Below are positions 7,693 to 15,220 of a stretch of DNA of 35,791 nucleotides, one piece after another. The position numbers and the translations under genes were made by a program. This stretch comes from Nitrosomonadales bacterium (lineage in GTDB: Bacteria > Pseudomonadota > Gammaproteobacteria > Burkholderiales > Gallionellaceae). The stretch is from positions 1 to 35,791 of the forward strand of contig JACRAQ010000064.1 in NCBI GenBank assembly GCA_016213335.1. Direction: 5' to 3'. The notes under the pieces were generated by a model. That model was not told where the DNA came from and made no database searches. It was given only the letters and a program-made list of their open reading frames with translations. Position 1 is the stretch's first letter; each line of letters opens with the position of its first letter.

Positions 7693-9741
7693 ATGTGGAT
7701 TTCCCGGCTTGAACTCATCAATTTCAAAAGCTACCAACACCAGGTTTTTGAATTTCCCTCACCCACCCAGGGCAAGAATGTCATTCTCATTGGCGGGATG
7801 AATGGATACGGTAAAACAACCATTCTGGAAGCTCTCTATCTTGGCCTCTACGGTAAAGACTCTATCATCCATCTGGCTCGCGCGGGTATAAAAGGTGATG
7901 TGGGCTACCCCGTTTTTCTTGAGCGTGCTTTACATGGCCACGCATTGAAAACAAAACGCGACACGATGAGTGTGACAGTGCAATTCAACACCAACGAGAA
8001 TGAAGGTTTTCAAATCACACGCAAGTGGTTTTTCTCACCAAAAGGTGATTGGAAAGACGAAGAAATTCTGATTTACGACACCCGCGATGGTATTCGTACC
8101 CAAACTCGCAACGCCGAAGAGATTGAAGAAATTCTGGATCAATACTTTGTCCCGGCTCACCTCGCCCCATTTTTCTTCTTTGACGGGGAAGAGGTGAAGC
8201 GTTTGGCCGACCATAACCGTGTTGAGCAGATCAAGATGGGCATGGAAGGCTTGCTCGGAGTGGTGTTGCTCCGTAAGCTGGAAACCAGATTACAGCAGTA
8301 TCAAACCAACAAGAGCCAAGGTGTACCAAAGGTCGATGAGGAAAAGCATCGCCAATTATTGGAAGAGCTTACCCAGCACGAGCAACAGATGGAAGAAATG
8401 CAACGAAAAATCGTCTTGGCAGACGGGGAGCTAGGTACACTCAAGGCCGAACGCACCAATCTAATGAACCGTGTTATGGCTCTCGGTGGCGGTGGTGGCG
8501 ATATTGCCAACGCACGAGACATTGTGGAAGAAATGACCCATGCCGAGATTAACCTGAAAAAATGCCAAGACAATCTGGAGCAGGTATTGGGCTCACGCCT
8601 TCCGTTCCACCTTATTTCGCAAGAAGCCCGTGATGCTTATGTGGCTCAACTTAAGGCCGAAGAAGAGCGTATCAAGTGGGATACCCGCAAAAACAGCCTG
8701 GAGCCGGATAAAGAAAAATTTGTCTCTCGCTTTTTTGCGGAAGACGCCCCGCAATTCAATCCAAACCTGACATGTGAGCAACATACCACTGTGGTTCAGC
8801 GTCTTGAAGCCGCGTGGGAGAGTTTGTTTTATCCCTTACCCGATGGTTGCGCCGAAGAAATCGTCCACGACTACATTCATGGAATGAAACGTCAGCGGGT
8901 CATTGGCTTGATGGAAAATTTGAGTATCGGCGCTCAGGATATCCTTGTGTTTCTGGAACAACGAGATAGCCTGAATGAAAAGATTCGTAGTCTTCGCAAC
9001 CGCTTATCCAAAATTGAAGGCATTGACCGTGATGGCACGTTGACTGCCCTCAAGGCTGAAATGGATGCCGTCAACGGCAAGATTGACCAAAAGCAGAATG
9101 AGCTAAGCGATATTGAGAAAAGAACCGCAACACTCCAGGTTGACATCAATAATGGGCGCTCCAACTACCAGCGTGAACATGAGAAATTCCTGAAAGCCAA
9201 TCCGGTGAAATCAGATGTAGCTCGTGCCGAGCGTGTTTGTAAACTGATCAGTGACCTAATCCCCAGCCTTTATTCTCTCAAGGTAAACCGCCTGGCTCAT
9301 GCCATGACTACCGTCTTCCAGCAACTGTCACACAAGAAGCAAGTGGCACGCATTGAAATTAATGAGGCTGGCAAGTCTCGCCTCATCAGCTTTGAAGGTA
9401 ACGAAATTACATTTGATAAATCTGCGGGAGAAGACCAATTGTTTGCCACTTCACTGCTTGCAGGGCTTGCCGAAATATCCGGCATCAAGGCGCCATTGGT
9501 TGTCGATACCCCGCTGGCACGACTGGACAGTAATCACCGCAAAAACATCCTGAATTACTGGATTTCGGACAAGAGTCGACAAGTGTTCCTATTGAGCCAA
9601 GACAAAGAAATTGACGCCTCAGTTCTTAACGAATTGAAAGGCAGCATCGCACAGACGTACCTGCTTCAACACCAGCAAATTGGTAACGGTGTAGGCATGA
9701 CAACAGCCACCAAGAACACCTACTTTGGGGTCCAGCAATGA
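7693..9741 (+). CDS. dndD: DndD-like SMC/Rad50-type ATPase
   Basis: 682-aa ABC/SMC-type ATPase. The N-terminal half site has MWISRLELINFKSYQ and Walker A GMNGYGKTT (35-43), followed by FFFFDGEEVKRLAD. A long charged central region (about residues 210-520) is predicted coiled coil. The C-terminal half site carries the signature-like SAGEDQ, then Walker B PLVVDTPLARLD and LSQDKEID. DndD is the ATPase of the phosphorothioation complex, thought to use DNA-stimulated ATP hydrolysis to open or nick DNA for modification. No CxxC zinc hook is seen. It has a ribosome site GAAAGGG, starts 10 bases after the small gene, and its stop overlaps the next start (ATGA). Confidence 0.85.
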   Translation: MWISRLELINFKSYQHQVFEFPSPTQGKNVILIGGMNGYGKTTILEALYLGLYGKDSIIHLARAGIKGDVGYPVFLERALHGHALKTKRDTMSVTVQFNTNENEGFQITRKWFFSPKGDWKDEEILIYDTRDGIRTQTRNAEEIEEILDQYFVPAHLAPFFFFDGEEVKRLADHNRVEQIKMGMEGLLGVVLLRKLETRLQQYQTNKSQGVPKVDEEKHRQLLEELTQHEQQMEEMQRKIVLADGELGTLKAERTNLMNRVMALGGGGGDIANARDIVEEMTHAEINLKKCQDNLEQVLGSRLPFHLISQEARDAYVAQLKAEEERIKWDTRKNSLEPDKEKFVSRFFAEDAPQFNPNLTCEQHTTVVQRLEAAWESLFYPLPDGCAEEIVHDYIHGMKRQRVIGLMENLSIGAQDILVFLEQRDSLNEKIRSLRNRLSKIEGIDRDGTLTALKAEMDAVNGKIDQKQNELSDIEKRTATLQVDINNGRSNYQREHEKFLKANPVKSDVARAERVCKLISDLIPSLYSLKVNRLAHAMTTVFQQLSHKKQVARIEINEAGKSRLISFEGNEITFDKSAGEDQLFATSLLAGLAEISGIKAPLVVDTPLARLDSNHRKNILNYWISDKSRQVFLLSQDKEIDASVLNELKGSIAQTYLLQHQQIGNGVGMTTATKNTYFGVQQ

Positions 9742-11270
9742 GCGATATAAGCTTAGAAAATGTGCTCGTCTCCAACTTCCAGACCAGCGCAGAAGCAGAC
9801 AAAATCACTGAAATGTTAAAAGGGCAATTGGGTCTTTCCGTGCGGTATCGTGTCGCTCGCCTCGCTATTGGCCGTTCGTTGGGTGAATCATCTTTTCCCA
9901 TGCAAAGCGTGGATGCCCAAGGGAAAACCATCAAAGGAGATTTACTGTTTGGACTGGATGAATATCCGTTGTGGGTAGGCCTGCTTATCACCAACATCAA
10001 AAAGCATATCCAAAAACCAGAGCTCACGATTCCCACCTTGCAAAACGCAGTTAGGCGACATTGGCATCGAGGCATCATGCTTTTGTTGGACGATTGGAAA
10101 GAGGCAAGGGAAGACCCAAGAAAGTTTTGGGAAATCTTGATTCATCGCAGAGCCATGCTGCCCGACACCGTTTCCAAACCAAGCAAATTCGGAGAAATAC
10201 ATCATGATAACGAGCCCGCCTTCACTGGTGTAGCCAAGGCTGTATACGTCGACTTGGGCAAGGGTGTGGATGCACCACACGAACAGTTCACACGCCTGGT
10301 GAATGGCGTTGGCACTTCTCCGCACATGGCGATTATGGGTCAGTCTGGCTCAGGCAAGACCCGTATCATGAAAGAGGTGCTGAAGCAGATTCACAATCAA
10401 ACTGGTGCACCCGTTATTCTGTTGGACTTGGGCAAGGGTGACCTTGCCAACGATACGGCGTTGATTGATGTACTGGAGGCGAAAATCCTGCGTGTCCCTG
10501 AAGACGGCATTCCGCTGGACATGTTTTACGCCTCCAACCTAAACGAAGAGGTCGCTACCGATACCGTGATGGGCTTCCGTGATTCCTTCTCCAGTGTGGT
10601 GCAAGGAAAGCTGGGGCCGAAGCAACTGGATAATCTGCGGGAAGCATTAAAACCGCTATTCATTTCCCAAGAGAAAATAACGCTGGAGCATGTGCGCTCT
10701 CGGCTTAGCCAGTATTATGAGGACAACGACTTGAAAGTGGATAGTGTAATGTCCACCATCAACGACCTGACACAATACACAATTTTCAGGCCTGACTTTT
10801 CACCCCAACAGTTTTTCTCTCAAAGTTGGATTATCACTTTTGCCCATGCTCACGACACCATCAAGAATCTGGCAGTTTTCTTATTGATGGATGCGTTAAA
10901 CACCTATATGAAACGCTCATCAGAGGCACCGCAAGATAGTGAAGGGCATCGTGCTATTCGTCTGGTTCTCGCTGTGGATGAAGCACGGCATCTGCTCGCT
11001 TCCAAACACGATGCCTTGAGCGACAATATTCGTTTGCATCGTTCCAAAGGCTTGGTGGTTACCCTTGCTTCACAAAGTCCAGACGACTACGACGGCAAGA
11101 GCGATGACTATTTGGAAAACATTGGGCTTCCTATCTGTTTCAATACAAACGCCGTAGCTACTAAAGTGCTCCAGAACATGTTCCGGGGCAAGGCGAACTT
11201 TGCCACGCTTCCATCGGGCGTGTTCATGACATTGAAGGACTTGAAGCAGGTCAAGGTTAAGGCATTTTAG
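9738..11270 (+). CDS. Probable DndE-domain/HerA-FtsK-like ATPase fusion
   Basis: 510 aa. Residues about 8-115 resemble DndE: a SAEADKITEMLKGQLGLS helix, then RYRVARLAIGRSL, and after a variable stretch DAQGKTIKGDLLFGLDEYPLWVGLL, matching the DndE pattern (R-I-A-L-x-x-S-L, E-F-N-x-x-T-L-x-G-E-Y-D). Residues about 160-510 form a HerA/VirB4/FtsK-type motor: Walker A GQSGSGKT (201-208), Walker B VLAVDEAR (410-417) and a sensor-like LASQSPDDY. DndE binds nicked DNA in known systems and is normally a ~110-aa stand-alone protein, so a covalent link to a translocase motor is unusual. No NurA-like nuclease accompanies it. The start overlaps the dndD stop. The DndE assignment is by eye; the ATPase assignment is firm. 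Confidence 0.75.
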   Translation: MSDISLENVLVSNFQTSAEADKITEMLKGQLGLSVRYRVARLAIGRSLGESSFPMQSVDAQGKTIKGDLLFGLDEYPLWVGLLITNIKKHIQKPELTIPTLQNAVRRHWHRGIMLLLDDWKEAREDPRKFWEILIHRRAMLPDTVSKPSKFGEIHHDNEPAFTGVAKAVYVDLGKGVDAPHEQFTRLVNGVGTSPHMAIMGQSGSGKTRIMKEVLKQIHNQTGAPVILLDLGKGDLANDTALIDVLEAKILRVPEDGIPLDMFYASNLNEEVATDTVMGFRDSFSSVVQGKLGPKQLDNLREALKPLFISQEKITLEHVRSRLSQYYEDNDLKVDSVMSTINDLTQYTIFRPDFSPQQFFSQSWIITFAHAHDTIKNLAVFLLMDALNTYMKRSSEAPQDSEGHRAIRLVLAVDEARHLLASKHDALSDNIRLHRSKGLVVTLASQSPDDYDGKSDDYLENIGLPICFNTNAVATKVLQNMFRGKANFATLPSGVFMTLKDLKQVKVKAF

Positions 11271-11278
11271 GGGGAGCG

Positions 11279-11755
11279 ATGAGCGATAACACGAATATGA
11301 AGCGCCCGGGCCGTGCTGAAATCGAGACTATCCTTACTTATGGGCTGATAGCCGTTGTAGTCGGAGGTGGCGCTGGGGTATACCTGCCATTGACTATGGG
11401 TAAGAATCTTAGCGCTGATGCGCTTTCAACTTACATTTTTGCCATGCTTGCGCCATTTTGGGTGGATGCGTTATTGCACGAGCCTTACTGGAAGAAGCTG
11501 TCCAAGGTTATTCGGATGAGAATTGGGCTTGGTTGTGCATCGGCAGCAATCTTGGCTATTATCGCCCTCATTCGAGACGGGAAATCTTGGGATTTAACAT
11601 TGGGTGGGCTAGGAACATTGCTTGTTCTGGTCGTTTGGTTTTTTCTTGCGCTCTACTCTGGCCGATTTGCACCAGATGAAGCTATTCCACCTACTGGCCC
11701 ACTGGGTGGCTCTGAGGTTACATCTGCACACCTTAGCGGTGGAGGTCTCCAATGA
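11279..11755 (+). CDS. Small membrane protein of the Dnd-like operon
   Basis: 158-aa protein of unknown function with about four hydrophobic segments: ILTYGLIAVVVGGGAGVYL, ALSTYIFAMLAPFWVDALL, GLGCASAAILAIIALI and LGTLLVLVVWFFLALYSG. The C-terminal tail is Gly/Pro/Ser-rich and probably soluble. It has a good ribosome site (GGGGGAGCG), lies eight bases after the ATPase gene, and its stop overlaps the next start (ATGA), so it is an integral operon member rather than a chance ORF. Membrane proteins are not part of the classic dndBCDE set; a role as effector or anchor is inference. Confidence 0.75.
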   Translation: MSDNTNMKRPGRAEIETILTYGLIAVVVGGGAGVYLPLTMGKNLSADALSTYIFAMLAPFWVDALLHEPYWKKLSKVIRMRIGLGCASAAILAIIALIRDGKSWDLTLGGLGTLLVLVVWFFLALYSGRFAPDEAIPPTGPLGGSEVTSAHLSGGGLQ

Positions 11756-12975
11756 CTACACATACCGATGGCATCAACACGTTTGCTATTCGCGTCAATC
11801 AACCTCTTGGGACGTTCTATGCATTTACCCTTGGAGCCAATGTATTAGATCAGATTACATATTCACAACCCGCAGAAGTGATGGCGCGGTTGGAGCAGGA
11901 ATCGGATGACAGCAAGGGGGGGTATTCGATTTTTGGTACTCAACGCGGCGAAAACAAGAAAAGACTTGAAGAGATCGCGTCTTTCATTAGAACAACCGAA
12001 GCAACGTTTCCAAACGCCATCATTCTCGCTGCTAACTATGATCCAGATGGTGGGTATATTGGAGAGGAAGACGCGCGGAGATGGTCGGTCAAAGGGGGGG
12101 GTGATGGGTCATGGAGACTACACATACCATCACTGAGCGAGCGATCAGCATCCATTATTGATGGACAACATCGGCTTCATGCTTTTAATAAGCTGCCACT
12201 GGACGCACCTGAGCGTTCGATGGAATTGCTGTGCGTGGTATTTCTCGAACTGCCAACGCCCTACCATGCCTACGTTTTTGCAACCATCAATTTCAATCAG
12301 AAGAAGGTGGATCGTAGTCTTGCATATGAGCTATTTGGATTCGATGTAGACGAAAAACCTGCACGCTTTTGGTCGCCAGAGACACTGGCTGTTTACTTGA
12401 CGCGCCTAATGAACACGGAAAAGGAATCGCCGCTATATAGGTCAATTTTCCCAGCGGCTGATTCCGACAAGCTGTTTTCTGATGCCGACGAACAACCAGA
12501 CTTGGATGTACGTGTGTCCATGGCAACCGTCGTGGATGGCATCTTGCGGCTGATTTCAAAGAATCCAAAAGAAGACCGCAATCTTGTCCGACGCCCAGAA
12601 AATAAGGGGCTTGGTCGGGATGCACTTACTCCGATCAAGGGAGTACCGTTGCGCGCACTGTACGTCCAAAATAACGACAAAGCCATTTATGATTTGTTGT
12701 GCAATTACTTCTTGGCCGTTCGATCCGCAGTTTGGGCTACAGCAGGAAAGGGCTCTTATTTGCGAAAGACTGTAGGCGTGCAGGCACTGTTTGATGTGTT
12801 GAAGGAGTTGCTTTGCGATTCACCAATTACTGCAAGTAATTTCTCGGCAATAACTCTCTCAGCATCTTTGCAACCATGTTCCAACTTAGACCCAAATGGA
12901 GATAAATATCAAGCCTCTGGTATCGGGCGAAGCGAGATTCGACGGGATTTGCTGAGAGCGCTAGGTAAAGCTTGA
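11752..12975 (+). CDS. DndB-like DGQHR-domain protein
   Basis: 407-aa protein with the diagnostic DGQHR motif at residues 137-141 (SIIDGQHRLHAF) and the family segment VFATINFNQKKVDRSLAYELF. In characterised dnd loci the DGQHR protein DndB represses the operon and tunes modification frequency. Here it is the last gene of the operon rather than a divergent first gene. It carries unusual poly-G runs of 7 (11916-11922) and 8 (12094-12101), which could slip and switch the frame. It is longer than a minimal DGQHR domain and comparable to DndB. Start fixed by the ATGA junction. A close DndB identity is not certain. Confidence 0.8.
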   Translation: MTTHTDGINTFAIRVNQPLGTFYAFTLGANVLDQITYSQPAEVMARLEQESDDSKGGYSIFGTQRGENKKRLEEIASFIRTTEATFPNAIILAANYDPDGGYIGEEDARRWSVKGGGDGSWRLHIPSLSERSASIIDGQHRLHAFNKLPLDAPERSMELLCVVFLELPTPYHAYVFATINFNQKKVDRSLAYELFGFDVDEKPARFWSPETLAVYLTRLMNTEKESPLYRSIFPAADSDKLFSDADEQPDLDVRVSMATVVDGILRLISKNPKEDRNLVRRPENKGLGRDALTPIKGVPLRALYVQNNDKAIYDLLCNYFLAVRSAVWATAGKGSYLRKTVGVQALFDVLKELLCDSPITASNFSAITLSASLQPCSNLDPNGDKYQASGIGRSEIRRDLLRALGKA

Positions 12976-13007
12976 TACTCAAAAGCTGCACAACCCCGGA
13001 GCTTTGA

Positions 13008-13406
13008 ATGGACATCGAACGATTTAATGAGCGCAGACGGGAGTTGAACACCGCCGTTCAGCGGCTGGAGGAGGCGTGTGCGCAGCCCTTCTCCAGTTTC
13101 ATCCGCGATTCGGTGATTCAACGCTTCGAGTTTTGCTGGGAGCTTGCATGGAAGACCTTACGCTTGAAGCTGGAGGCAGAGGGTGTGTTGGTCAGCACGC
13201 CGCGCGAAACCTGGCAGCAGGCATTGCAGGCGGGGCTGATCGAGGATGGCAACGCATGGTCTGAAGCGCAGAGGAAGCGCAATCTCACCAGCCATACTTA
13301 CGATGAGAAGCTGGCCGATGAGGTTTACAGCTATGTGCTGCAAGAGGGATTACCGTTGTTTCGCAAACTGGCCGCAGAAGCCGGAAAATGGCAAGTAGCC
13401 AACTGA
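13008..13406 (+). CDS. hepT: HepT-like HEPN toxin (HI0074 family)
   Basis: 132-aa all-helical HEPN protein, formerly called nucleotidyltransferase substrate-binding protein. The RNase-type motif R-x4-H-x-Y is intact at R91/H96/Y98 (RNLTSHTY). The N-terminus is IERFNERRRELNTAVQRLEEA, with a WELAWKTLRLKLEAEG helix typical of this branch. In type VII systems HepT is a toxic RNase that its MNT partner silences by adding AMP at the Tyr of this motif. The downstream gene overlaps it by 19 bases. Base composition is closer to the host than the Dnd operon, so it may have arrived separately. Confidence 0.88.
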   Translation: MDIERFNERRRELNTAVQRLEEACAQPFSSFIRDSVIQRFEFCWELAWKTLRLKLEAEGVLVSTPRETWQQALQAGLIEDGNAWSEAQRKRNLTSHTYDEKLADEVYSYVLQEGLPLFRKLAAEAGKWQVAN

Positions 13407-13720
13407 CCTTCGGCTTGTCCGATAGCATCCTCGGCGACCTGCGCCGGGTGTTCTCTGCTTATCCGGAAATCGAACGGGTGTTGATCTTCGGTTCGCGTGC
13501 CAAGGGTGCGTTCAAGGATGGTTCGGACATTGACCTGGCCGTGTTTGCGCCGACCATGAGCGATCAACGTTTCACTCGGTTGTGGGGTGAACTGGATGGG
13601 CTGCCACTGGTGTTCAAGATGGATGTACTGCACTGGAACAAGCTGGGCAACGAGCGTCTGAAGAGCAAGATACCCAATGAGGGTAAGGTGCTTTACCCTT
13701 TGCAGCGCCAGGCAGATTGA
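13388..13720 (+). CDS. mntA: MntA-like minimal nucleotidyltransferase antitoxin
   Basis: 110-aa MNT-fold protein with the full GSx10DxD motif: G35-S36 in FGSRAKGAF and D47/D49 in GSDIDL. MntA-type enzymes use ATP to AMPylate and neutralise the HEPN partner. It starts within the 3' end of hepT (ATG 13388), so the two are translationally coupled. The C-terminal part (FKMDVLHWNKLGNERLKSKI) is usual for the family. Toxin-first order is common in this type. Confidence 0.88.
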   Translation: MASSQLTFGLSDSILGDLRRVFSAYPEIERVLIFGSRAKGAFKDGSDIDLAVFAPTMSDQRFTRLWGELDGLPLVFKMDVLHWNKLGNERLKSKIPNEGKVLYPLQRQAD

Positions 13721-13794
13721 CAGTTTGCGGCAGCAAGTGCTACTTTCTTCCTGCGCCGATTTGAGGAACAGCTTGCGGGCGCATAATAAATTCA

Positions 13795-13820
13795 GCTAAA
13801 GCGGGGGAGCCCGGTTTAGC
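13795..13820. other. Strong hairpin upstream of the structured element
   Basis: GCTAAA pairs with TTTAGC and, after one G-G mismatch, CGGG pairs with CCCG around a GGAG loop. It lies after mntA and six bases before the two-hairpin element. There is no T-run on the + strand, so it is not a standard terminator. It is absent at the second element copy near ettA. Confidence 0.7.
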
Positions 13821-13826
13821 TCTGCA

Positions 13827-13874
13827 TAGCCAATCGGCTAGGCTGTCAAAAGACGACAGCCAAGTCGCTGGTTA
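13827..13874 (+). other. Two-hairpin structured element, copy 1 (before metZ)
   Basis: Hairpin A is TAGCC-aatc-GGCTA. Hairpin B is GGCTGTC, a 7-base loop ending GAC, then GACAGCC. The tail is AAGTCGCTGGTTA. It aligns without gaps to 35141-35188 (36 of 48 identical). Eight of the twelve differences fall in stem B and make four compensatory pair changes, so structure is under selection. It could be a structured RNA leader of metZ, a REP-like element, or the end of a mobile element; orientation is arbitrary. Confidence 0.75.
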
Positions 13875-13913
13875 GCGCCAAGCTTTCCGGGTTTTCTGCT
13901 TTCAGGAGATAGC

Positions 13914-15089
13914 ATGTCAGAAAAAAATTCATACCAGCCGGAAACGCTCGCCGTGCGCGCGGGCGCGGTGCGCAGTCAGTTTGGCGAAAACAGCGAGGCG
14001 CTGTTCCTCACTTCCAGCTTCACTTTCGACAGCGCCGCACAGGCCGCCGAGCGCTTCCTCAGCAACGAACCCAGCAACATCTACTCGCGCTTCACCAACC
14101 CCACTGTCACCATGTTCGAGGAGCGCCTTGCCGCCATGGAAGGTGCGGAGCGGTGTGTGGCGACGGCTTCCGGCATGTCGGCGATCCTGGCGTGCGTGAT
14201 GGCCCTGCTGAAAGCTGGCGACCATATCGTGGCATCGCAGAGCATCTTCGGCGCGACGATCAATCTGTTCAACAACATCATCAAGAAATTCGGCGTGGAG
14301 ACGACTTACGTTTCCGCCACCGATGTGTCCGAATGGGACGCGGCAGTGCGCCCCAATACCCGGCTGTTGTTTCTGGAAACCCCCTCCAATCCGCTCACAG
14401 AAGTGTCCGACATCGCGGCGATTGCGGCGGTGGCAAAGCGGCATGGAGTATTGCTGGTGGTGGACAACTGCTTTTGCACCCCCATCCTGCAACGCCCCTT
14501 TGATTTGGGCGCGGATATCGTGATCCATTCTGCAACCAAGTATATAGACGGGCAGGGGCGCGTGCTGGGCGGCGCGGTGCTGGGCAGCAAGAAGCACATG
14601 GAACCCGTGTTCGGTTTTCTGCGCACGGCGGGGCCGACCCTGAGCGCGTTCAACGCGTGGATCTTCCTGAAAGGTCTGGAGACGCTCAAAATACGCATGG
14701 ATGCACACAGCGCCAATTCGCTGGAGCTGGCGCGCTGGCTGGAGGTGCAACCCAACGTGGCGCGCGTGTACTACCCCGGCCTGCCTTCGCACCCGCAGCA
14801 CGCCCTGGCGATGAAACAGCAGAAAAGCGGCGGCGGCATCGTGTCGTTCGAGGTCAAGGGCGGCAAGGAGGCTGCATGGCGCGTGATTGATAACACGCGC
14901 CTGATCTCCATCACCGCCAACCTGGGCGACACCAAAACCACCATCACCCACCCGGCCAGCACCACCCATGGGCGCATCACGCCAGAAGCACGCGCTGCTG
15001 CAGGCATCACCGAAGGACTGCTGCGCATCGCCGTCGGGCTGGAAGCGGTCGTGGATATCCAGAACGACCTGGCGCGAGGGCTGGGTTAA
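13914..15089 (+). CDS. metZ: O-succinylhomoserine sulfhydrylase
   Basis: 391-aa pyridoxal-phosphate enzyme of the Cys/Met metabolism family. It makes homocysteine directly from O-succinylhomoserine and sulfide in methionine synthesis. Motifs: YSRFTNPTV, EGAERCVATASGMSAI, the cofactor-binding VVDNCFCTP, and the Schiff-base Lys209 in HSATKYIDGQGR. Length and N-terminus (YQPETLAVRAGAVRSQFGENSEALFLTSSF) fit MetZ rather than MetB or MetC. Ribosome site CAGGAG is eight bases before the ATG. metZ normally follows purF; here 7.7 kb of island separates them, so its transcription must now start inside or at the end of the island. Confidence 0.95.
   Translation: MSEKNSYQPETLAVRAGAVRSQFGENSEALFLTSSFTFDSAAQAAERFLSNEPSNIYSRFTNPTVTMFEERLAAMEGAERCVATASGMSAILACVMALLKAGDHIVASQSIFGATINLFNNIIKKFGVETTYVSATDVSEWDAAVRPNTRLLFLETPSNPLTEVSDIAAIAAVAKRHGVLLVVDNCFCTPILQRPFDLGADIVIHSATKYIDGQGRVLGGAVLGSKKHMEPVFGFLRTAGPTLSAFNAWIFLKGLETLKIRMDAHSANSLELARWLEVQPNVARVYYPGLPSHPQHALAMKQQKSGGGIVSFEVKGGKEAAWRVIDNTRLISITANLGDTKTTITHPASTTHGRITPEARAAAGITEGLLRIAVGLEAVVDIQNDLARGLG
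13935..13970 (+). repeat. Right copy of 36-bp direct repeat, inside metZ codons 8-19
   Basis: Same 36 bases as 6166-6201 with one difference. This copy is in the intact gene; the left copy is an abandoned gene start. Confidence 0.85.
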
Positions 15090-15097
15090 TACCTGCT

Positions 15098-15199
15098 GTC
15101 CACGAAATGCACGAAAGCATTCAGCAGGGTTTCCTGGCAAGCGGGAAGAGTATATTTTGTCTTTCAGGGTTGTTCGTGCCGTTCGTGTTTTTCGTGGAC
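15098..15199. repeat. 102-bp element with CACGAA-type terminal inverted repeats
   Basis: The left end GTCCACGAAATGCACGAA (from 15098) is complementary to the right end TTCGTGTTTTTCGTGGAC (to 15199) with two mismatches. It fills most of the metZ-pncC gap. The centre is AT-richer. It looks like a dispersed MITE or palindromic repeat; no ORF inside. Confidence 0.65.
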
Positions 15200-15220
15200 C
15201 ACTTAGGGTTTGGAAGTTAG

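Larger units (their letters stand above)
6202..13913. mobile_element. Defence island inserted at the 5' end of metZ
   Basis: Everything between the metZ remnant and intact metZ is foreign to the purF-metZ order: the Dnd-like operon, a HepT-MntA pair and a structured element. The Dnd part is clearly more AT-rich and uses different codons from the flanks; the HepT-MntA part is closer to host composition, so the island may be composite. No integrase, transposase or relaxase is visible, so the mechanism of insertion is unknown. The boundaries are those of the 36-bp repeat. Confidence 0.65.

Noticed and set aside
7693-9741. Rad50-type zinc hook in the DndD-like protein
   Set aside because: No CxxC lies in the coiled-coil centre; only isolated cysteines are present.
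13795-13877. Integron attC site or cassette array
   Set aside because: The TA cargo and foldable ends invite this, but the right end reads GTTAGCG (and GTTATCA at the second copy), which does not fit the required GTTRRRY, and no integrase is visible.
13795-13913. SAM-type riboswitch upstream of metZ
   Set aside because: The leader lies before a methionine gene, but it has no recognisable SAM-I, SAM-II or SAH core, and the same element occurs at ettA, which is unrelated to methionine.
6202-13913. Prophage or conjugative element
   Set aside because: No integrase, capsid, terminase, relaxase or transfer gene is present; only defence-type genes.
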